Shown: positions 44,913 through 55,701, numbered from the stretch's first letter. The stretch: 64,000 nucleotides of DNA from Pseudomonas sp. GV071 (GCF_003050835.1 NZ_QAOJ01000001.1:124001-188000), one strand, 5' to 3'. The notes: a model not told the origin generated them from the sequence alone. Numbers and translations: made by a program.

Positions 44913-46589
44913 ATGGTTTCTGGAGCCACATCCCTGAGTCTGGTGCGCGACGAGCTGTTCGCCACCATGGAAGAGGCGGAACTGAGCCTTGAGCAGTTTA
45001 TTGCCGAACGCAACAACGGCAGCCTGCTGCAACAAGCGGTGGAGTACCTGCAGCAAATTCGCGGCACGCTCAACCTGATCGAACTGGCTGGCGCCGAATT
45101 GCTGGCCCAGGAAGTTCTCGAACAGGCCACCGATATTCCCGAAGGCGCCGGTGAAGAGCGCGACGTGCAGCTGTCGGCGTTGAACAACGCCCTGCACGTG
45201 CTGCGCCGCTACCTGGAAAACGTCGAGATGCACCGCCAGGAATTGCCTGAGCTGCTGCTGCCGGCAATCAACGACCTGCGCGCCGCGGGCGGCCAGCCGC
45301 CGCTGCCGGAGAGCTTCTTCTTCAGCGCACGCCTGGACCAGAATCGTCCGGAAACTGGCGCAGCGGTCGACGTTGCTGCGCATGCGGCGGATCTGCGCCG
45401 TCTGCGGCAGATGTACCAGGTGGGCTTGCTCGGTTTTATCCGCGAAGACGGTCCGCAAGCGGGATTGAAGCTGATGGGGCGCGCGCTCACGCGTCTGGAC
45501 AACCTGTTCGCTGGCCAAGGCCGTGGTCGCCTGTGCTGGATCGGTGCGGCGGCGCTGGAAGCCCAGGTTGACGGCCAACTGCTGCCACGCAAATCGCGCA
45601 AGCAGCTGTTCGCCCGCATCGACCGCGAGCTCAAGCAACTGCTCGGCAATGCCAGCTACGAAGCGCCGCGCAATCTGCTCAAAGAACTGCTCTATCTGGT
45701 GGCCCTGGCGGACAGCCATGGCCCGCAAGCCACTCAGGTGCGCGAGATTTTCGCCCTGACCGCCTTGCCGTTTACCGATCAACTGCTCGAAGAAGAGTCG
45801 CAGCGCCTGGCCGGCCCCGGCCGTGCGGTGATGCGTTCGTTGTCGTCGGCCATTCGTGAAGAACTGGCCAGCGTCAAAGACCTGCTCGACCTGATCGAGC
45901 GCGGTACTGTCGACAGCGAGCGCTTGGCAACCCTGCACGGTCTGCTCGGCAAGCTGGCAAAAACCCTCGGCATGGTCGGCCTCAGTTCGGCGGGTGCGAC
46001 CCTGAGCAATCAGCTGCAAGTGGTGGCCGGCTGGAACGATGCCGAGCCTATCGAAGTGCCGGCGCTGCACAAGCTTGCCGACGCCGTGCTGTATGTCGAA
46101 AGCATGGTTGCCAGCCTGGAAAGCGGTGAGCGCCGTGATGCGCGGCCGCAGGAAGTGCAGCCAGGTGACGAGGCGACGTCGTTCGCCCAGCACCAATTGA
46201 GCGAAGCGCGGATTGTGGTGGTCGATGAGTCGCAGGCGGGCCTGGCCCTGGCCAAACGCGCGATCACTTCGTACCTGGAATCCAATGGCGACAAGCTGCA
46301 CCTGGCCAACGTGCCGTTCAGCTTGCAGGCTGTGCGTGGCGGTCTGTGGTTCCTCAATCAAGAGCGTGCTGCGCTGCTGGTCGGCGCCTGTGCCGACTAC
46401 ATCCAGACGCAAATGCTCGAAGCGGCGCAGATGCCCTCCGAGCAGATGCTGGAAACCCTCGCCGATGCCCTGACCAGCCTTGAGTACTACCTTGAAGGCG
46501 GCGCCGTGTTGCGGCCGGAAACCGTGCCGAGCGTGCTCGACCTGGCCGCCGAAAGCGTGCGTGCCCTGGGCCTGCAGGTGGCTGCCTGA
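44913..46589 (+). CDS. fimL: FimL, ChpA-like regulator of type IV pili and cAMP signalling
   Basis: A 558-residue helical cytoplasmic protein related to the N-terminal part of ChpA (opening [20 protein letters not shown], then [23 protein letters not shown], which corresponds to a degenerate Hpt-like segment). No receiver or CheA kinase domain is present. In P. aeruginosa, FimL (PA1822) acts with FimV at the pole to activate adenylate cyclase CyaB and twitching motility. Its stop overlaps the start of nudC (TGATG), the same pairing as PA1822-PA1823. Confidence 0.88.
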   Translation: MVSGATSLSLVRDELFATMEEAELSLEQFIAERNNGSLLQQAVEYLQQIRGTLNLIELAGAELLAQEVLEQATDIPEGAGEERDVQLSALNNALHVLRRYLENVEMHRQELPELLLPAINDLRAAGGQPPLPESFFFSARLDQNRPETGAAVDVAAHAADLRRLRQMYQVGLLGFIREDGPQAGLKLMGRALTRLDNLFAGQGRGRLCWIGAAALEAQVDGQLLPRKSRKQLFARIDRELKQLLGNASYEAPRNLLKELLYLVALADSHGPQATQVREIFALTALPFTDQLLEEESQRLAGPGRAVMRSLSSAIREELASVKDLLDLIERGTVDSERLATLHGLLGKLAKTLGMVGLSSAGATLSNQLQVVAGWNDAEPIEVPALHKLADAVLYVESMVASLESGERRDARPQEVQPGDEATSFAQHQLSEARIVVVDESQAGLALAKRAITSYLESNGDKLHLANVPFSLQAVRGGLWFLNQERAALLVGACADYIQTQMLEAAQMPSEQMLETLADALTSLEYYLEGGAVLRPETVPSVLDLAAESVRALGLQVAA

Positions 46590-47419
46590 TGAGCAAAAGC
46601 TGGCTGCCGGGCGTTCTCGATACCACGCAAGCGGGCGGTTGGGCCCTGGCACATTTTCGCCAGGGTTTTCTCGCCGACAGCAACGGCGTGCTGTTCCCCC
46701 GCGACTGGCTGAAGCGCCAGGACCTGCCGGCGTTTGAAGAGCATGGCCTGGGCCATTTTGACGGCGACGCCATCTACCTGCTGGATTTCGCCCAGGCGCC
46801 AGAGCTGCCGGGCTGCACCTTGCAGGGCCTGCGTCAGTTCATGATGCAGAGCGATGCCGACACCTTCCGCCTGCTCGGCTATGCCGCGCAAATTGCCACC
46901 TGGGCTGACAACTATCGCTTCTGCGGCAGCTGTGGCACCCGTACGCAGCGTTCATTGATCGATCGTTCGGCTACCTGCCCGAACTGCGAGGTGGCGCATT
47001 ACCCACGGCTGTCGCCGAGCATGATCGTGCTGGTGACCCGTGGTGATGAGATTCTGCTGGCCCGTTCGCCGCGCTATGTGCCGGGTATGTACAGCACCCT
47101 GGCGGGCTTCGTCGAAGCCGGCGAGTCGGTGGAAAACTGCGTGGCGCGTGAAGTGCGCGAAGAAGTGGGTGTGGAGATCAAGAATATTCAGTACCTGGGA
47201 AGCCAGGGCTGGCCGTTCCCGCACTCGCTGATGCTCGGTTTCCATGCCGAGTACGCCAGTGGCGAGATCGTCATGCAGGAAGAGGAAATCGAAGACGCGC
47301 AGTGGTTCAAGCTGGATAACTTGCCGCCGCTACCGTTCCACCGCTCGATTGCCCGCTACCTGATTGAGGTCTACCTGGCGCGCCGTTCAGGCCAGCCCGA
47401 ACCAGTGCTGCCAGGCTAG
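46589..47419 (+). CDS. nudC: NAD+/NADH diphosphatase (RNA deNADding) NudC
   Basis: A 276-residue Nudix hydrolase with a four-cysteine zinc site (FCGSCG and CPNC, about residues 111-134) and a complete Nudix box (about 172-195: GFVEAGES...REVREEVGV, fitting GX5EX7REUXEEXGU), followed by the NudC marker [11 protein letters not shown]. It cleaves NADH to NMNH and AMP and removes NAD caps from RNA. It is translationally coupled to fimL. Its 3' end overlaps the convergent exporter gene by 33 bp. Confidence 0.94.
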   Translation: MSKSWLPGVLDTTQAGGWALAHFRQGFLADSNGVLFPRDWLKRQDLPAFEEHGLGHFDGDAIYLLDFAQAPELPGCTLQGLRQFMMQSDADTFRLLGYAAQIATWADNYRFCGSCGTRTQRSLIDRSATCPNCEVAHYPRLSPSMIVLVTRGDEILLARSPRYVPGMYSTLAGFVEAGESVENCVAREVREEVGVEIKNIQYLGSQGWPFPHSLMLGFHAEYASGEIVMQEEEIEDAQWFKLDNLPPLPFHRSIARYLIEVYLARRSGQPEPVLPG

Positions 47420-48166
47420 GCGCACGGTCAACGCCAAGACCACAAGAATGAACACCGGGCGGATGAATTTCGAGCCGCCCGAAATCGCCGTCCGCGCCCC
47501 CAGAAATGCCCCGGCCATCAGTGCCACGCCCATGCTCAGGCCGAGCACCCAGGCCACTTGCCCGCCAATGATAAACACCACCAGCGCAGTGATATTGCTG
47601 ACGAAGTTCATCGTCCGCGCCACGCCGCTGGCGCGCAGCAAATCGAGCGGGTAGAGCAGCAACGAGCTGACCGTCCAGAACGCGCCGGTGCCAGGCCCGG
47701 CAACCCCATCGTAGAAGCCCAAGGTGAAGCCTTGCGGCCATTGCCGACGGCGCGGAATCGGCGCGTCGCTGCTCACCGGTGCGGTGGGGGTGCGGCTGAA
47801 CAGCAGGTACACGCCACAGGCAAACACCACCACCGGCAGCATCTGCATCAGCCATTCGGCCGGCAGCCAGTGGGCGATGGCGGCGCCAATGGCCGAGCCG
47901 ACGGCGGTGGCGATCAGGGCGTTGCGCCAGGCCGTGGGGTCGAACAGCTTGCGCCGGTAGAAGGTCAGGCTGGCGGTGGCCGAGCCGAAGGTCGCGCAGA
48001 GTTTGCTGGTGCCCAGGGCCAGGTGCGGCGGGATGCCGGCGGTGAGCAGGGCAGGCATGGTCAGCAGACCGCCGCCGCCAGCGATGGCGTCGATAAAGCC
48101 AGCGATAAAGGCGACGCCGGCAAGAATGGCGAGGGTGGTCGGATCTACAAGCAGTTCGAAAGGCAT
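47387..48166 (-). CDS. TauE/SafE (TSUP) family membrane exporter
   Basis: A 259-residue polytopic membrane protein of the TSUP family: about eight hydrophobic helices, the N-terminal [22 protein letters not shown] motif and its second-half counterpart [22 protein letters not shown]. The family moves sulfite, sulfoacetate or related anions, but the substrate here is unknown. The gene is convergent with nudC (33-bp overlap of 3' ends) and divergent from the next gene by 101 bp. Confidence 0.88.
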   Translation of the reverse strand: MPFELLVDPTTLAILAGVAFIAGFIDAIAGGGGLLTMPALLTAGIPPHLALGTSKLCATFGSATASLTFYRRKLFDPTAWRNALIATAVGSAIGAAIAHWLPAEWLMQMLPVVVFACGVYLLFSRTPTAPVSSDAPIPRRRQWPQGFTLGFYDGVAGPGTGAFWTVSSLLLYPLDLLRASGVARTMNFVSNITALVVFIIGGQVAWVLGLSMGVALMAGAFLGARTAISGGSKFIRPVFILVVLALTVRLAWQHWFGLA

Positions 48167-48267
48167 AAAAAAGGTCGACTGGTGTCAGATTGCGCCGAAT
48201 GCCGGCTGGCCGTGGACGGGGCGGCTGCGCATAATGCCGGCTATTTGCCGCAGAAGGAATTGGCTTT

Positions 48268-48918
48268 ATGCAGTATGACGGTCTGGCGTGGGGCATCGCC
48301 CTGCTGGCACTACTGGCCGTATTGGTCGCCGCACGGATTCTGCTTGATCGCAGTTGGTTTCTCGGCTGGCTGCGCGGCACGGTGGGCTTGGCGTTCGTGG
48401 CCCTGGCCGCGCTGATCGGCGTAGTCGCCTACGACCTGGTGAGTTACGACGCGCTGCCGCAGGACAAACCGATGGTCACCCTGAGCTTTCAGGCTGACGG
48501 TCCGCAACGCTACCGCGTGACCCTGCTGGAAGGTGCGGACGAGCGCACCGTCAACCTCGAAGGCGACCTCTGGCAACTGGATGCGCGCCTGTTCGAATGG
48601 AAGGGCCTGGCGGCGCTGATCGGTCTGCAACCGGGCTACCGCCTGGAAAAACTGTCTGGACGTTTCCTCGCCATCGAGCAGCAAGAACTGGCGCAACACG
48701 CCAACGCGCCGCTGGCCCACAGCCCCTACGGTATCGACCTGTGGCGCTGGCTGCGGCTGGGGCAGCACGACCTGTTCCTGTTCAAGCCGCAGGCGCTGCG
48801 GGTGACCTACCTGCCGATGGCCGATGGCGCGGTGTACGCCGTCAGCCTGTCGCCCACCGGGTTGATGGCCAAGCCACTGAACCAGGCGGCGGATCAGGCG
48901 CTTAAAGACTGGAAGTAA
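48268..48918 (+). CDS. Conserved membrane-anchored protein of unknown function (PA1825-like)
   Basis: A 216-residue protein with two N-terminal membrane helices (about residues 7-25 and 36-57) and a periplasmic domain of about 155 residues (MVTLSFQADGPQRYRVTLLEG, WQLDARLFEWKGLAALIGLQPGY). No catalytic motif is recognised. Homologues in Pseudomonas are often labelled as efflux-related, without visible support in the sequence. It is a single gene followed by a strong inverted repeat. Confidence 0.7.
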   Translation: MQYDGLAWGIALLALLAVLVAARILLDRSWFLGWLRGTVGLAFVALAALIGVVAYDLVSYDALPQDKPMVTLSFQADGPQRYRVTLLEGADERTVNLEGDLWQLDARLFEWKGLAALIGLQPGYRLEKLSGRFLAIEQQELAQHANAPLAHSPYGIDLWRWLRLGQHDLFLFKPQALRVTYLPMADGAVYAVSLSPTGLMAKPLNQAADQALKDWK

Positions 48919-48931
48919 ACGCTGAGCTGCT

Positions 48932-49001
48932 TTTTGTGGGAGGGGCTTCAGCCGCGAGCTCTTGATCTTAAAAGCTCGCGGCTGAAGCCCCTCCCACAAA
49001 A
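48932..49001. repeat. Perfect-stem REP pair between convergent genes
   Basis: Long inverted arms (TTTTGTGGGAGGGGCTTCAG... at 48932-48960 and its complement at 48972-49001) with a 12-bp spacer. They are flanked by T-runs on the left and A-runs on the right. It lies between the convergent 48268 gene and the EamA transporter and could act as a bidirectional terminator. Confidence 0.88.
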
Positions 49002-49012
49002 GCAAAAGCGCA

Positions 49013-49915
49013 TCAGCGACGGCCGAAGATAATCAGCATCACCCCGGCCAAAGTCACCAGGCAGGCCACCAACGCCGCCATCCCCAGGCTTTCGCCCAGC
49101 AGGAGATAGCCGAGCAACAGGGCGATCACCGGGTTCACAAAGGCGAAGGTCGAGACCAGGCTTGGTCGCACTTCGCGCAGCAGCCAGAAGTAGGCGGGGT
49201 ACACGCCTAGGCTCACCGGCAATACCAGGTAGGCCAGCCACCACCAGCCGTGCAGCGACAGCTGGCTCAGGTGCAGCTCACTCCACTCGCCGCGCCAGGC
49301 GGCGAATAGCGCCAGCATCAAGGCGCCAATCAGCATTTGCAGGCTCATGCCTAGCCAGGTCGAGCGGAACGATGGGCGGCTGCGCAGCAGCCAGGCGCCG
49401 ACGGCCCACATCAGCGTGGCGGCGACCACCAGGCTGCCGGCAAACCACTGCTGAGCGTTGGCGGCGTGGCCCAAGCCGTTGCTCATCAACAGTACGATGC
49501 CGATGGAGGCCAGCGTCAGGCCGCACAACACCCACAGCGGCGGGCGATCACCCAGCAGCCATTCCAGCGCCACGCTCCAGATCGGCAGCGTGGTGTAGAG
49601 CATCGCCAGCAAGCCGGTGGGCAGGTATTGGTTGGCGTAGAGCAGGGCGCCCTGGCCGACGGTGATCAGCATCAGGCCGCCGATAAAGGCGCCGCCCCAG
49701 TCGCTGCGTTGAATGCGCGCCTGGCCGCTGACAAATACCCAGAGCAACGCCAGGCTACCGGCGAGGAAGAAGCGCAGGGTGACGATGACAAACGGCGGCA
49801 GTTCCAGCAGCAGAAAGTGGTTGGCCAGGTACGTGGTGCCCCAGCCGATATACACCGCAGCAAAGGACAGCAGCAGCACCAGCGAGCGGGCGCGAGGAGA
49901 AAGCGTGGAAGACAT
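49013..49915 (-). CDS. EamA/DMT-family transporter
   Basis: A 300-residue drug/metabolite transporter with ten hydrophobic helices in two EamA repeats (first about residues 10-145, opening FAAVYIGWGTTYLANHFLL; second about 155-295 with PVSLGVYPAYFWLLREVRPS and FVNPVIALLLGYLLLGE). Members export amino acids or metabolites; the substrate is not indicated. It stands alone, 57 bp downstream of the EmrB-like gene, possibly read from the same leftward transcript. Confidence 0.88.
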   Translation of the reverse strand: MSSTLSPRARSLVLLLSFAAVYIGWGTTYLANHFLLLELPPFVIVTLRFFLAGSLALLWVFVSGQARIQRSDWGGAFIGGLMLITVGQGALLYANQYLPTGLLAMLYTTLPIWSVALEWLLGDRPPLWVLCGLTLASIGIVLLMSNGLGHAANAQQWFAGSLVVAATLMWAVGAWLLRSRPSFRSTWLGMSLQMLIGALMLALFAAWRGEWSELHLSQLSLHGWWWLAYLVLPVSLGVYPAYFWLLREVRPSLVSTFAFVNPVIALLLGYLLLGESLGMAALVACLVTLAGVMLIIFGRR

Positions 49916-49972
49916 GGCAAGCCTGAAATGACGCGCGCCGGCAGGGCGCCGGCGCGTCGATGCAAAGTGGAG

Positions 49973-51523
49973 TTAGTGAGCCGCGCCGCCCGTGGCGCCA
50001 GCAGGCAGGGCTTTGGTCAGCAGCACGGCGATCATGCTGATGGCCAGGGCCAGGCCGACAAAATGGAAGGCGTCATTGTAGGCCATGATCATCGCCTGCT
50101 GATGGGTGATCTCGCTGAGTTTGGCCAGTGCCGCGGTTTCATTGCCCAGGGTCTGCGTCAGGCTGTTCAGGCGCTCGGCCACTTGCGGGTTGCTCGGCAC
50201 AATGGCTTCGCGCAGGTAGTCGAAGTAGATCTTGGTGCGTGCGTCCAGCAGGGTGGCGAGCAGGGCAATGCCGATGGCACCGCCGAGGTTGCGCAGGATG
50301 TTGAACAGGCTGGAGGCGGAGCCGGCATCTTGTGCGCTGATGTACACGGTGGCGATCAGCGAAATGGTCACCATGATCAGCGGCTGGCCGAAGGCGCGCA
50401 GCAGTTGGATATGGTTGAACTGCGGGCCGGCGAAATCCAGGTTGAGCACCCCGGACAGGAAGCTGCCCAGGCCGAACAGGCCAAAGCCCGCCGCGCACAG
50501 CCATTTCGGCGAGATGAACTTCATCAGCTTGGGCACGAAGGGAATCAGGAACAGCTGCGGCACGCCCATCCACATGATCACTTCGCCGATCTGCATCGAG
50601 TTGTAGCCCTGGATCTGCGCCAGGTACAGCGGCAGCAAATAGATCGAGCCATACAGGCCCACACCCATGCCCAGGCTGGAAATGCTCGACAGGCCGAAGT
50701 TGCGGTTGCCGAGAATGCGCAGGTTGATCAGCGGGTTGGGCTTGGACATCTGCACGATCACAAAGCTGATCAGACTGATCAGCGCGATGCTGCCGAGGGT
50801 GACGATAAACGCCGACTCCAGCCAGTCCTTGCGGTGGCCTTCTTCAAGAAATACCTGCAGGCAGCCCAGGCCGATGCCGAGGGTGAGGATGCCGGCGTAG
50901 TCGGTGCTTTTCAGCAGCTCCCAATGCGGCGCCTTTTTCTCCAGGCCATAGAGCAAGCCGGCGATCATCAACAGGCCGGGCGGCACGTTGATATAGAAGA
51001 TGTATTCCCAGCCCCAGTTCTCGGTCAGCCAGCCACCCAGGGTGGGGCCGATGGAGGGGGCGAAGGTGGCGGTCATGGCGAACATGGCCATGCCGATGGC
51101 GCGCTTGCTTTCCGGCAGCTTGATCAGCACCAGGGTGAAGGCCAGCGGAATCAGCGCGCCGCCGGTAAAGCCCTGCATGGCGCGAAAGACGATCATGCTC
51201 TCCAGGTTCCAGGCCATAGAACAGAGCAGGGACGAGATCAGAAAGCCGATCGAGACATACACCGACAGCCGCCGCGCCGAGAGCAGCTGCACCAGCCAGG
51301 CGGTGAGCGGGATCATGATGATTTCCGCCACCAGGTAGGAGGTGGAGATCCACGAGCCTTCCTCCAGGGTGGCCGACAGCGCGCCCTGGATGTCTTTCAG
51401 CGAGGAGTTGGTGATCTGGATATCCAGGACGGCCATGAACGCACCGAGCATGGCGCTCATTACCGCAATCCAGTCCCGCCGCGTGGGTTCGCCTTCGGGG
51501 CGAACCAGGGCATCAGCTACCAC
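49973..51523 (-). CDS. emrB: DHA2-type MFS multidrug efflux pump (EmrB-like)
   Basis: A 516-residue transporter with fourteen membrane segments. Motifs: MLGAFMAVLDIQITNSSL in TM1 (D-I-Q-I-T-N), WISTSYLVAEI in TM2, and IGPTLGGWLTENWGWEYIFYINVPPGL of motif C. The start is a GTG at 51521-51523, which overlaps the adaptor gene by 11 bp and so is plausibly coupled. With the adaptor it forms an EmrAB-type pump (PA3137-like). The drug substrate is unknown. Confidence 0.9.
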   Translation of the reverse strand: MVADALVRPEGEPTRRDWIAVMSAMLGAFMAVLDIQITNSSLKDIQGALSATLEEGSWISTSYLVAEIIMIPLTAWLVQLLSARRLSVYVSIGFLISSLLCSMAWNLESMIVFRAMQGFTGGALIPLAFTLVLIKLPESKRAIGMAMFAMTATFAPSIGPTLGGWLTENWGWEYIFYINVPPGLLMIAGLLYGLEKKAPHWELLKSTDYAGILTLGIGLGCLQVFLEEGHRKDWLESAFIVTLGSIALISLISFVIVQMSKPNPLINLRILGNRNFGLSSISSLGMGVGLYGSIYLLPLYLAQIQGYNSMQIGEVIMWMGVPQLFLIPFVPKLMKFISPKWLCAAGFGLFGLGSFLSGVLNLDFAGPQFNHIQLLRAFGQPLIMVTISLIATVYISAQDAGSASSLFNILRNLGGAIGIALLATLLDARTKIYFDYLREAIVPSNPQVAERLNSLTQTLGNETAALAKLSEITHQQAMIMAYNDAFHFVGLALAISMIAVLLTKALPAGATGGAAH

Positions 51524-52559
51524 TGTTGTCCGCCTTGATGGTGACTTTCACGGTGACCGACATGCCTGGGCGAATTTTGCCCTTGAGCGGGTTGTCGGCG
51601 GCGAAGGTCAGTTTCACCGGGATGCGCTGCACCACCTTGGTGAAGTTGCCGGTGGCGTTGTCCGGGGGCAGCAAGCTGAACTGCGCGCCCGAGGCGGCGA
51701 ACAGGCTCTGCACGGTGCCTTCGATGGATTTACCGGGATAGGCGTCGAATTCCAGCTCGGCTTTTTGCCCAGGCTGCATTTCACCGATCTGGGTTTCCTT
51801 GAAGTTGGCCTGTACCCAGATGTCTTCGTCCGGCACCAGCGACATCAGGTAAGCGCCGGCGGAGACGTACTGACCGTTGCGCGCGGCGCGCTGGCCGATC
51901 ATGCCGCTGATGGGCGCATGAATTTCGCTGCGGCTGAGGTTGAGCTTGGCTTGTTCGAGGTCGGTACGGGCGTTTTTGATCTGTGCCTGCAGACGTTTGA
52001 TATCGGCGTTCAGCGAGTTCACCTGTTGGCGCTGAGCTTCCAGGTCGGCCTGGGCCTTGCTTACTTGCGAGCGGGCTACACGGTTGTCGGCGGCCAGGGT
52101 GGTGACGCGTTCCTCTGAGACATAACCCGGCTTGCGCAGGGTTTGCGCACGGGAGAGGTCCATCTGCACGCGGCCGAGGGTGGCTTCGGAGGAGGTCACG
52201 TCGGCGGCGCTGGCGGCGATCATGCTGCTTTGTTGGGTCAATTTGCTTTGCGATTGCGCCAGTTCGGCTTCGCGGGTGGCGAGGGCGGCTTCGGCACGGT
52301 CGACGGCAATGCGGAAGTCTTCGGCATCCAGCACCACCAACAGCTCGCCTTTTTCCACGTGCTGGTTGTCGTGCACCAGCACCTGGTCGATACGCGCACT
52401 CAGTTGGCTGGACACGCGGGTGATCTCGCCCTGGACGTAGGCGTTGTCAGTGGTTTCGACAAAACGGCCGACAAAAAACCACTGTGCAAAGAAGCCACCG
52501 GCTATTAGGACGATGATGGCGATAAACAGGAAAAGGCGACGTTGCAATTTGGCAGGCAT
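51513..52559 (-). CDS. emrA: EmrA-like membrane-fusion protein of the efflux pump
   Basis: A 348-residue HlyD/EmrA-type adaptor: one N-terminal membrane helix (about residues 7-28), first lipoyl half (VETTDNAYVQGEITRVSSQL), coiled coil (about 85-215), second half (SEIHAPISGMIGQRAARNGQYVSAGAYLM) and a beta-barrel end. It couples the MFS pump to an outer-membrane channel encoded elsewhere. It is divergent from a LysR gene with a 105-bp intergenic region that should hold both promoters. Confidence 0.92.
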   Translation of the reverse strand: MPAKLQRRLFLFIAIIVLIAGGFFAQWFFVGRFVETTDNAYVQGEITRVSSQLSARIDQVLVHDNQHVEKGELLVVLDAEDFRIAVDRAEAALATREAELAQSQSKLTQQSSMIAASAADVTSSEATLGRVQMDLSRAQTLRKPGYVSEERVTTLAADNRVARSQVSKAQADLEAQRQQVNSLNADIKRLQAQIKNARTDLEQAKLNLSRSEIHAPISGMIGQRAARNGQYVSAGAYLMSLVPDEDIWVQANFKETQIGEMQPGQKAELEFDAYPGKSIEGTVQSLFAASGAQFSLLPPDNATGNFTKVVQRIPVKLTFAADNPLKGKIRPGMSVTVKVTIKADNSGS

Positions 52560-52664
52560 TCTGGTGCTCGAAGGGCGGGCAAAAGTGTAAGCGAATCTAA
52601 CAGTGTTCCATGCAGCTAAGTAGCCGATACAATTCAGAAACTTTGTTGCTTATGGGGAACAATA

Positions 52665-53591
52665 ATGGGGCTGGATGATGCGTTGATCTTCACCCGCGTC
52701 GTGGAATGCCACAGTTTCACCCAGGCGGCGCACGCGTTGGCGATGCAGAAGTCGACCGTGAGCCGGCGCATCGCCTTGCTCGAAGAGCGCCTCGGCGTGC
52801 GTTTATTGAACCGCACCACACGCAAATTGCGCCTTACCGAAGTCGGGCAGGCGTACTACGAGCGCTGCCGGCAGATCATGCTCGACTTCGCCGAAGCCGA
52901 GCAGGCGGTGATGCAGTTGCAGCAGGAACCGTCCGGTTTGCTGCGCATTACCGCGCCAATCGAGTTTGGTCAGTTGTTCCTCGGCCGCGTGCTGGGCGCC
53001 TTTATGTTGCAGTACCCGCAGATCACCGCCGAGGTGGAAATCACCTCGCGGCACGTGGACCCCTTGGAGGAGGGCGTCGACATCGCCATCCTTATAGGCC
53101 AGCCGCAGGATTCCACCCTGATCGCTCGCAAGCTGTTTTCCAGCGGCCGGCGTCTGTGTGCCAGCCCGGTGTACCTGGCGGCCCACGGTACGCCGCAGGT
53201 GGTGGGCGATCTGGCTAACCACCGGGCGATTTTGCTGCCGCAGGACTCCATCCGTTATTGGCCGCTGCTGGGCGAGAACATTCCCTGCCAGCGCGTACTG
53301 TCGTGCAACAACCTGACCTTTGCCCGCGAGGCCGCGTTGTCCGGCGCCGGGATTGCCGCGCTGCCGCTGATGCTCAGTGAAGACCAAGTGGTGCGCGGCG
53401 AACTGGTCGAATTGCTCCCGGACGTGCGCCTGCCGATTGGCGAGGTGTATGCCGTGTACCCGTCGCGGCGCTTCCAGGCGATGAAGGTCAAAGCCTTTCT
53501 GGATTTTCTGATGCGCAGCCTGCGTCTGGAAGAAGGCGCATTGCTGGAGCCTTCCGTGGTGCGGCTGGTAACATTGCCGCCCACTTTCTGA
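52665..53591 (+). CDS. LysR-family regulator divergent from emrAB
   Basis: A 308-residue LysR regulator: helix-turn-helix at about residues 1-60 (FTQAAHALAMQKSTVSRRIALLEERLGVRLLNRTTRKL) and a CrgA/AphB-like co-inducer domain (about 90-295). Its divergent position next to the EmrAB-type pump (PA3135-like) suggests it controls that pump. The ligand is unknown. gltX follows 69 bp downstream with its own start region. Confidence 0.88.
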   Translation: MGLDDALIFTRVVECHSFTQAAHALAMQKSTVSRRIALLEERLGVRLLNRTTRKLRLTEVGQAYYERCRQIMLDFAEAEQAVMQLQQEPSGLLRITAPIEFGQLFLGRVLGAFMLQYPQITAEVEITSRHVDPLEEGVDIAILIGQPQDSTLIARKLFSSGRRLCASPVYLAAHGTPQVVGDLANHRAILLPQDSIRYWPLLGENIPCQRVLSCNNLTFAREAALSGAGIAALPLMLSEDQVVRGELVELLPDVRLPIGEVYAVYPSRRFQAMKVKAFLDFLMRSLRLEEGALLEPSVVRLVTLPPTF

Positions 53592-53660
53592 TTTCTCGCT
53601 CGCTGGCCGCTGTGCCAGCGGTGAAGTGCCCTTAATCGTTCTGCTGATTCGAGACTGTCC

Positions 53661-55142
53661 ATGACTAAAGTACGCACCCGTATCGCACCATCGCCCACCG
53701 GCGACCCCCACGTTGGCACCGCGTATATCGCGCTGTTCAACCTGTGCTTTGCCCGTCAGCACGGTGGTGAGTTCATTCTGCGTATCGAAGACACCGACCA
53801 GTTGCGCTCCACCCGTGAGTCGGAGCAGCAGATCTACGACGCCCTGCGCTGGCTCGGCATCGAATGGAGTGAAGGCCCGGACGTCGGTGGCCCGCACGGC
53901 CCGTACCGGCAGAGCGAGCGCGGCCCGATCTACCAGAAGTACAACGCCGAGCTGGTGGAAAAAGGCCATGCCTTCCACTGCTTCTGCACCGCCGAGCGCC
54001 TGGACAAACTGCGCGCCGAGCAAACCGAAAAGAAAGAAACCCCGCGTTACGACGGCCTGTGCATGAACCTGCCAGCCGCTGAAGTAGCGCAGCGCATTGC
54101 CGCTGGCGAGCCGCACGTCACCCGCATGAAGATGCCGACCGAAGGCGTCTGCGTGGTGCCGGACATGCTCCGTGGCAGCGTGGAAATCCCGTGGGACCGC
54201 ATGGACATGCAGGTCCTGATGAAAACCGACGGGCTGCCCACCTACTTCCTCGCCAACGTGGTCGACGACCACCTGATGGGCATCACCCACGTGCTGCGCG
54301 GCGAAGAGTGGCTGCCGTCGGCGCCCAAGCTGATCAAGCTGTACGAGTACTTTGGCTGGGAACAGCCGCAGCTGTGCTACATGCCGCTGCTGCGTAACCC
54401 GGACAAGAGCAAGCTGTCCAAGCGCAAGAACCCCACCTCGATCACCTTCTATGAGCGCATGGGCTACCTGCCGCAAGCGATGCTCAACTACCTCGGTCGT
54501 ATGGGCTGGTCGATGCCGGACGAGCGCGAGAAATTCACCCTGGACGAGATGGTCGAGCACTTCGACATTCAGCGCGTGTCGCTGGGCGGGCCGATCTTCG
54601 ACCTGGAAAAACTCTCCTGGCTCAACGGCCAGTGGATTCGCGAACTGAGCGTCGAAGACTTCCCCGCCCAGGTGCAGAAGTGGGCGCTCAACCCCGAGTA
54701 CCTGATGCAGATCGCCCCGCATGTGCAAGGCCGGGTGGAAACCCTGAGCCAGGTCGCGCCGTTGGCCAACTTCTTCTTTGCCGGCGCCTTGCCGCTGGAT
54801 GCGGCGTTGTTCGAGCACAAGAAGCTGTCGCCGGAGCAGGTACGCCAGGTGATGCAGTTGATCCTGTGGAAGCTCGAGTCGCTGCGTCAGTGGGAAAAGG
54901 ACAAGATCACTGCCTGCATTCAGGCGGTGGTCGAGCACCTGGAGCTGAAACTGCGCGATGCCATGCCGTTGATGTTCGTCGCCATCACCGGCCAGGCCAG
55001 CTCGGTATCGGTGCTCGATGCCATGGAAATTCTCGGCCCGGACCTCACCCGTTTCCGTCTGCGTCAGGCCATCGAGCTGCTCGGTGGCGTGTCGAAGAAA
55101 GAAACCAAAGAGTGGGAAAAGCTGCTGGCGAGCATCGCTTAA
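53661..55142 (+). CDS. gltX: Glutamyl-tRNA synthetase GltX
   Basis: A 493-residue class I synthetase. The HIGH-type motif lies in [13 protein letters not shown] (about residues 9-21), the KMSKS counterpart in KLSKRKNP (about residue 251), with the [11 protein letters not shown] segment between; the C-terminal half is the helical anticodon-binding domain. It charges tRNA-Glu; two tRNA-Glu genes lie 290 and 560 bp downstream. Confidence 0.97.
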   Translation: MTKVRTRIAPSPTGDPHVGTAYIALFNLCFARQHGGEFILRIEDTDQLRSTRESEQQIYDALRWLGIEWSEGPDVGGPHGPYRQSERGPIYQKYNAELVEKGHAFHCFCTAERLDKLRAEQTEKKETPRYDGLCMNLPAAEVAQRIAAGEPHVTRMKMPTEGVCVVPDMLRGSVEIPWDRMDMQVLMKTDGLPTYFLANVVDDHLMGITHVLRGEEWLPSAPKLIKLYEYFGWEQPQLCYMPLLRNPDKSKLSKRKNPTSITFYERMGYLPQAMLNYLGRMGWSMPDEREKFTLDEMVEHFDIQRVSLGGPIFDLEKLSWLNGQWIRELSVEDFPAQVQKWALNPEYLMQIAPHVQGRVETLSQVAPLANFFFAGALPLDAALFEHKKLSPEQVRQVMQLILWKLESLRQWEKDKITACIQAVVEHLELKLRDAMPLMFVAITGQASSVSVLDAMEILGPDLTRFRLRQAIELLGGVSKKETKEWEKLLASIA

Positions 55143-55241
55143 GCCGCGATTTTCGCGGTGTTGGCGCCTGGGAAATGCTGGGAGGGCAGGGTAAGTAGTT
55201 GTTCTGCCAGCATAAAAAATCAGCGTGTAGGAAAAATAGTG

Positions 55242-55270
55242 TTGACAGGTCCGGGGCTCAGATTTAACAT
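55242..55270 (+). promoter_or_regulatory. Sigma-70 promoter of the tRNA cluster
   Basis: TTGACA (55242-55247), a 17-bp spacer and TAACAT (55265-55270), followed by a GC-rich discriminator (GCGCCCCGTCC). A perfect -35 and a GC-rich discriminator are typical of stringently controlled stable-RNA promoters. The first tRNA starts 19 bp downstream of the -10 box. Confidence 0.75.
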
Positions 55271-55288
55271 GCGCCCCGTCCTCGAGAT

Positions 55289-55364
<76 letters not shown>

Positions 55365-55432
55365 ATCTCTAAAGCCGAAAGGCTTGCCACAACCGGTTCA
55401 TCGAACGGGTTGAGTTGTTAGAAGGGTTTTGC

Positions 55433-55508
55433 GTCCCCTTCGTCTAGTGGCCTAGGACACCGCCCTTTCACGGCGGTAACAGGGGTTCGAGTCCCCTAGG
55501 GGACGCCA
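55433..55508 (+). tRNA. tRNA-Glu (anticodon TTC), copy 1
   Basis: A 76-nt cloverleaf with encoded CCA. Acceptor GTCCCCT/AGGGGAC, anticodon stem CCGCC/GGCGG around CTTTCAC with TTC, T-loop GTTCGAGT. It follows tRNA-Ala by 68 nt. Confidence 0.97.
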
Positions 55509-55560
55509 CGATTTAAAATGCAGCACCGCAAGGCGCTGTGAGCCGTGAGGCGATAAATCT

Positions 55561-55636
<76 letters not shown>

Positions 55637-55701
55637 ATTTTGCACTACGCTTCACGAGTGCCACGGGCCAGCTAAATGCTGGCCTTGTTTTTGAAGGTTT
55701 T

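Noticed and set aside
49466..51538. Plus-strand frame across the EamA and EmrB-like genes (690 codons)
   Set aside because: Gln/Asp/Ala-rich shadow of two membrane-protein genes on the minus strand.
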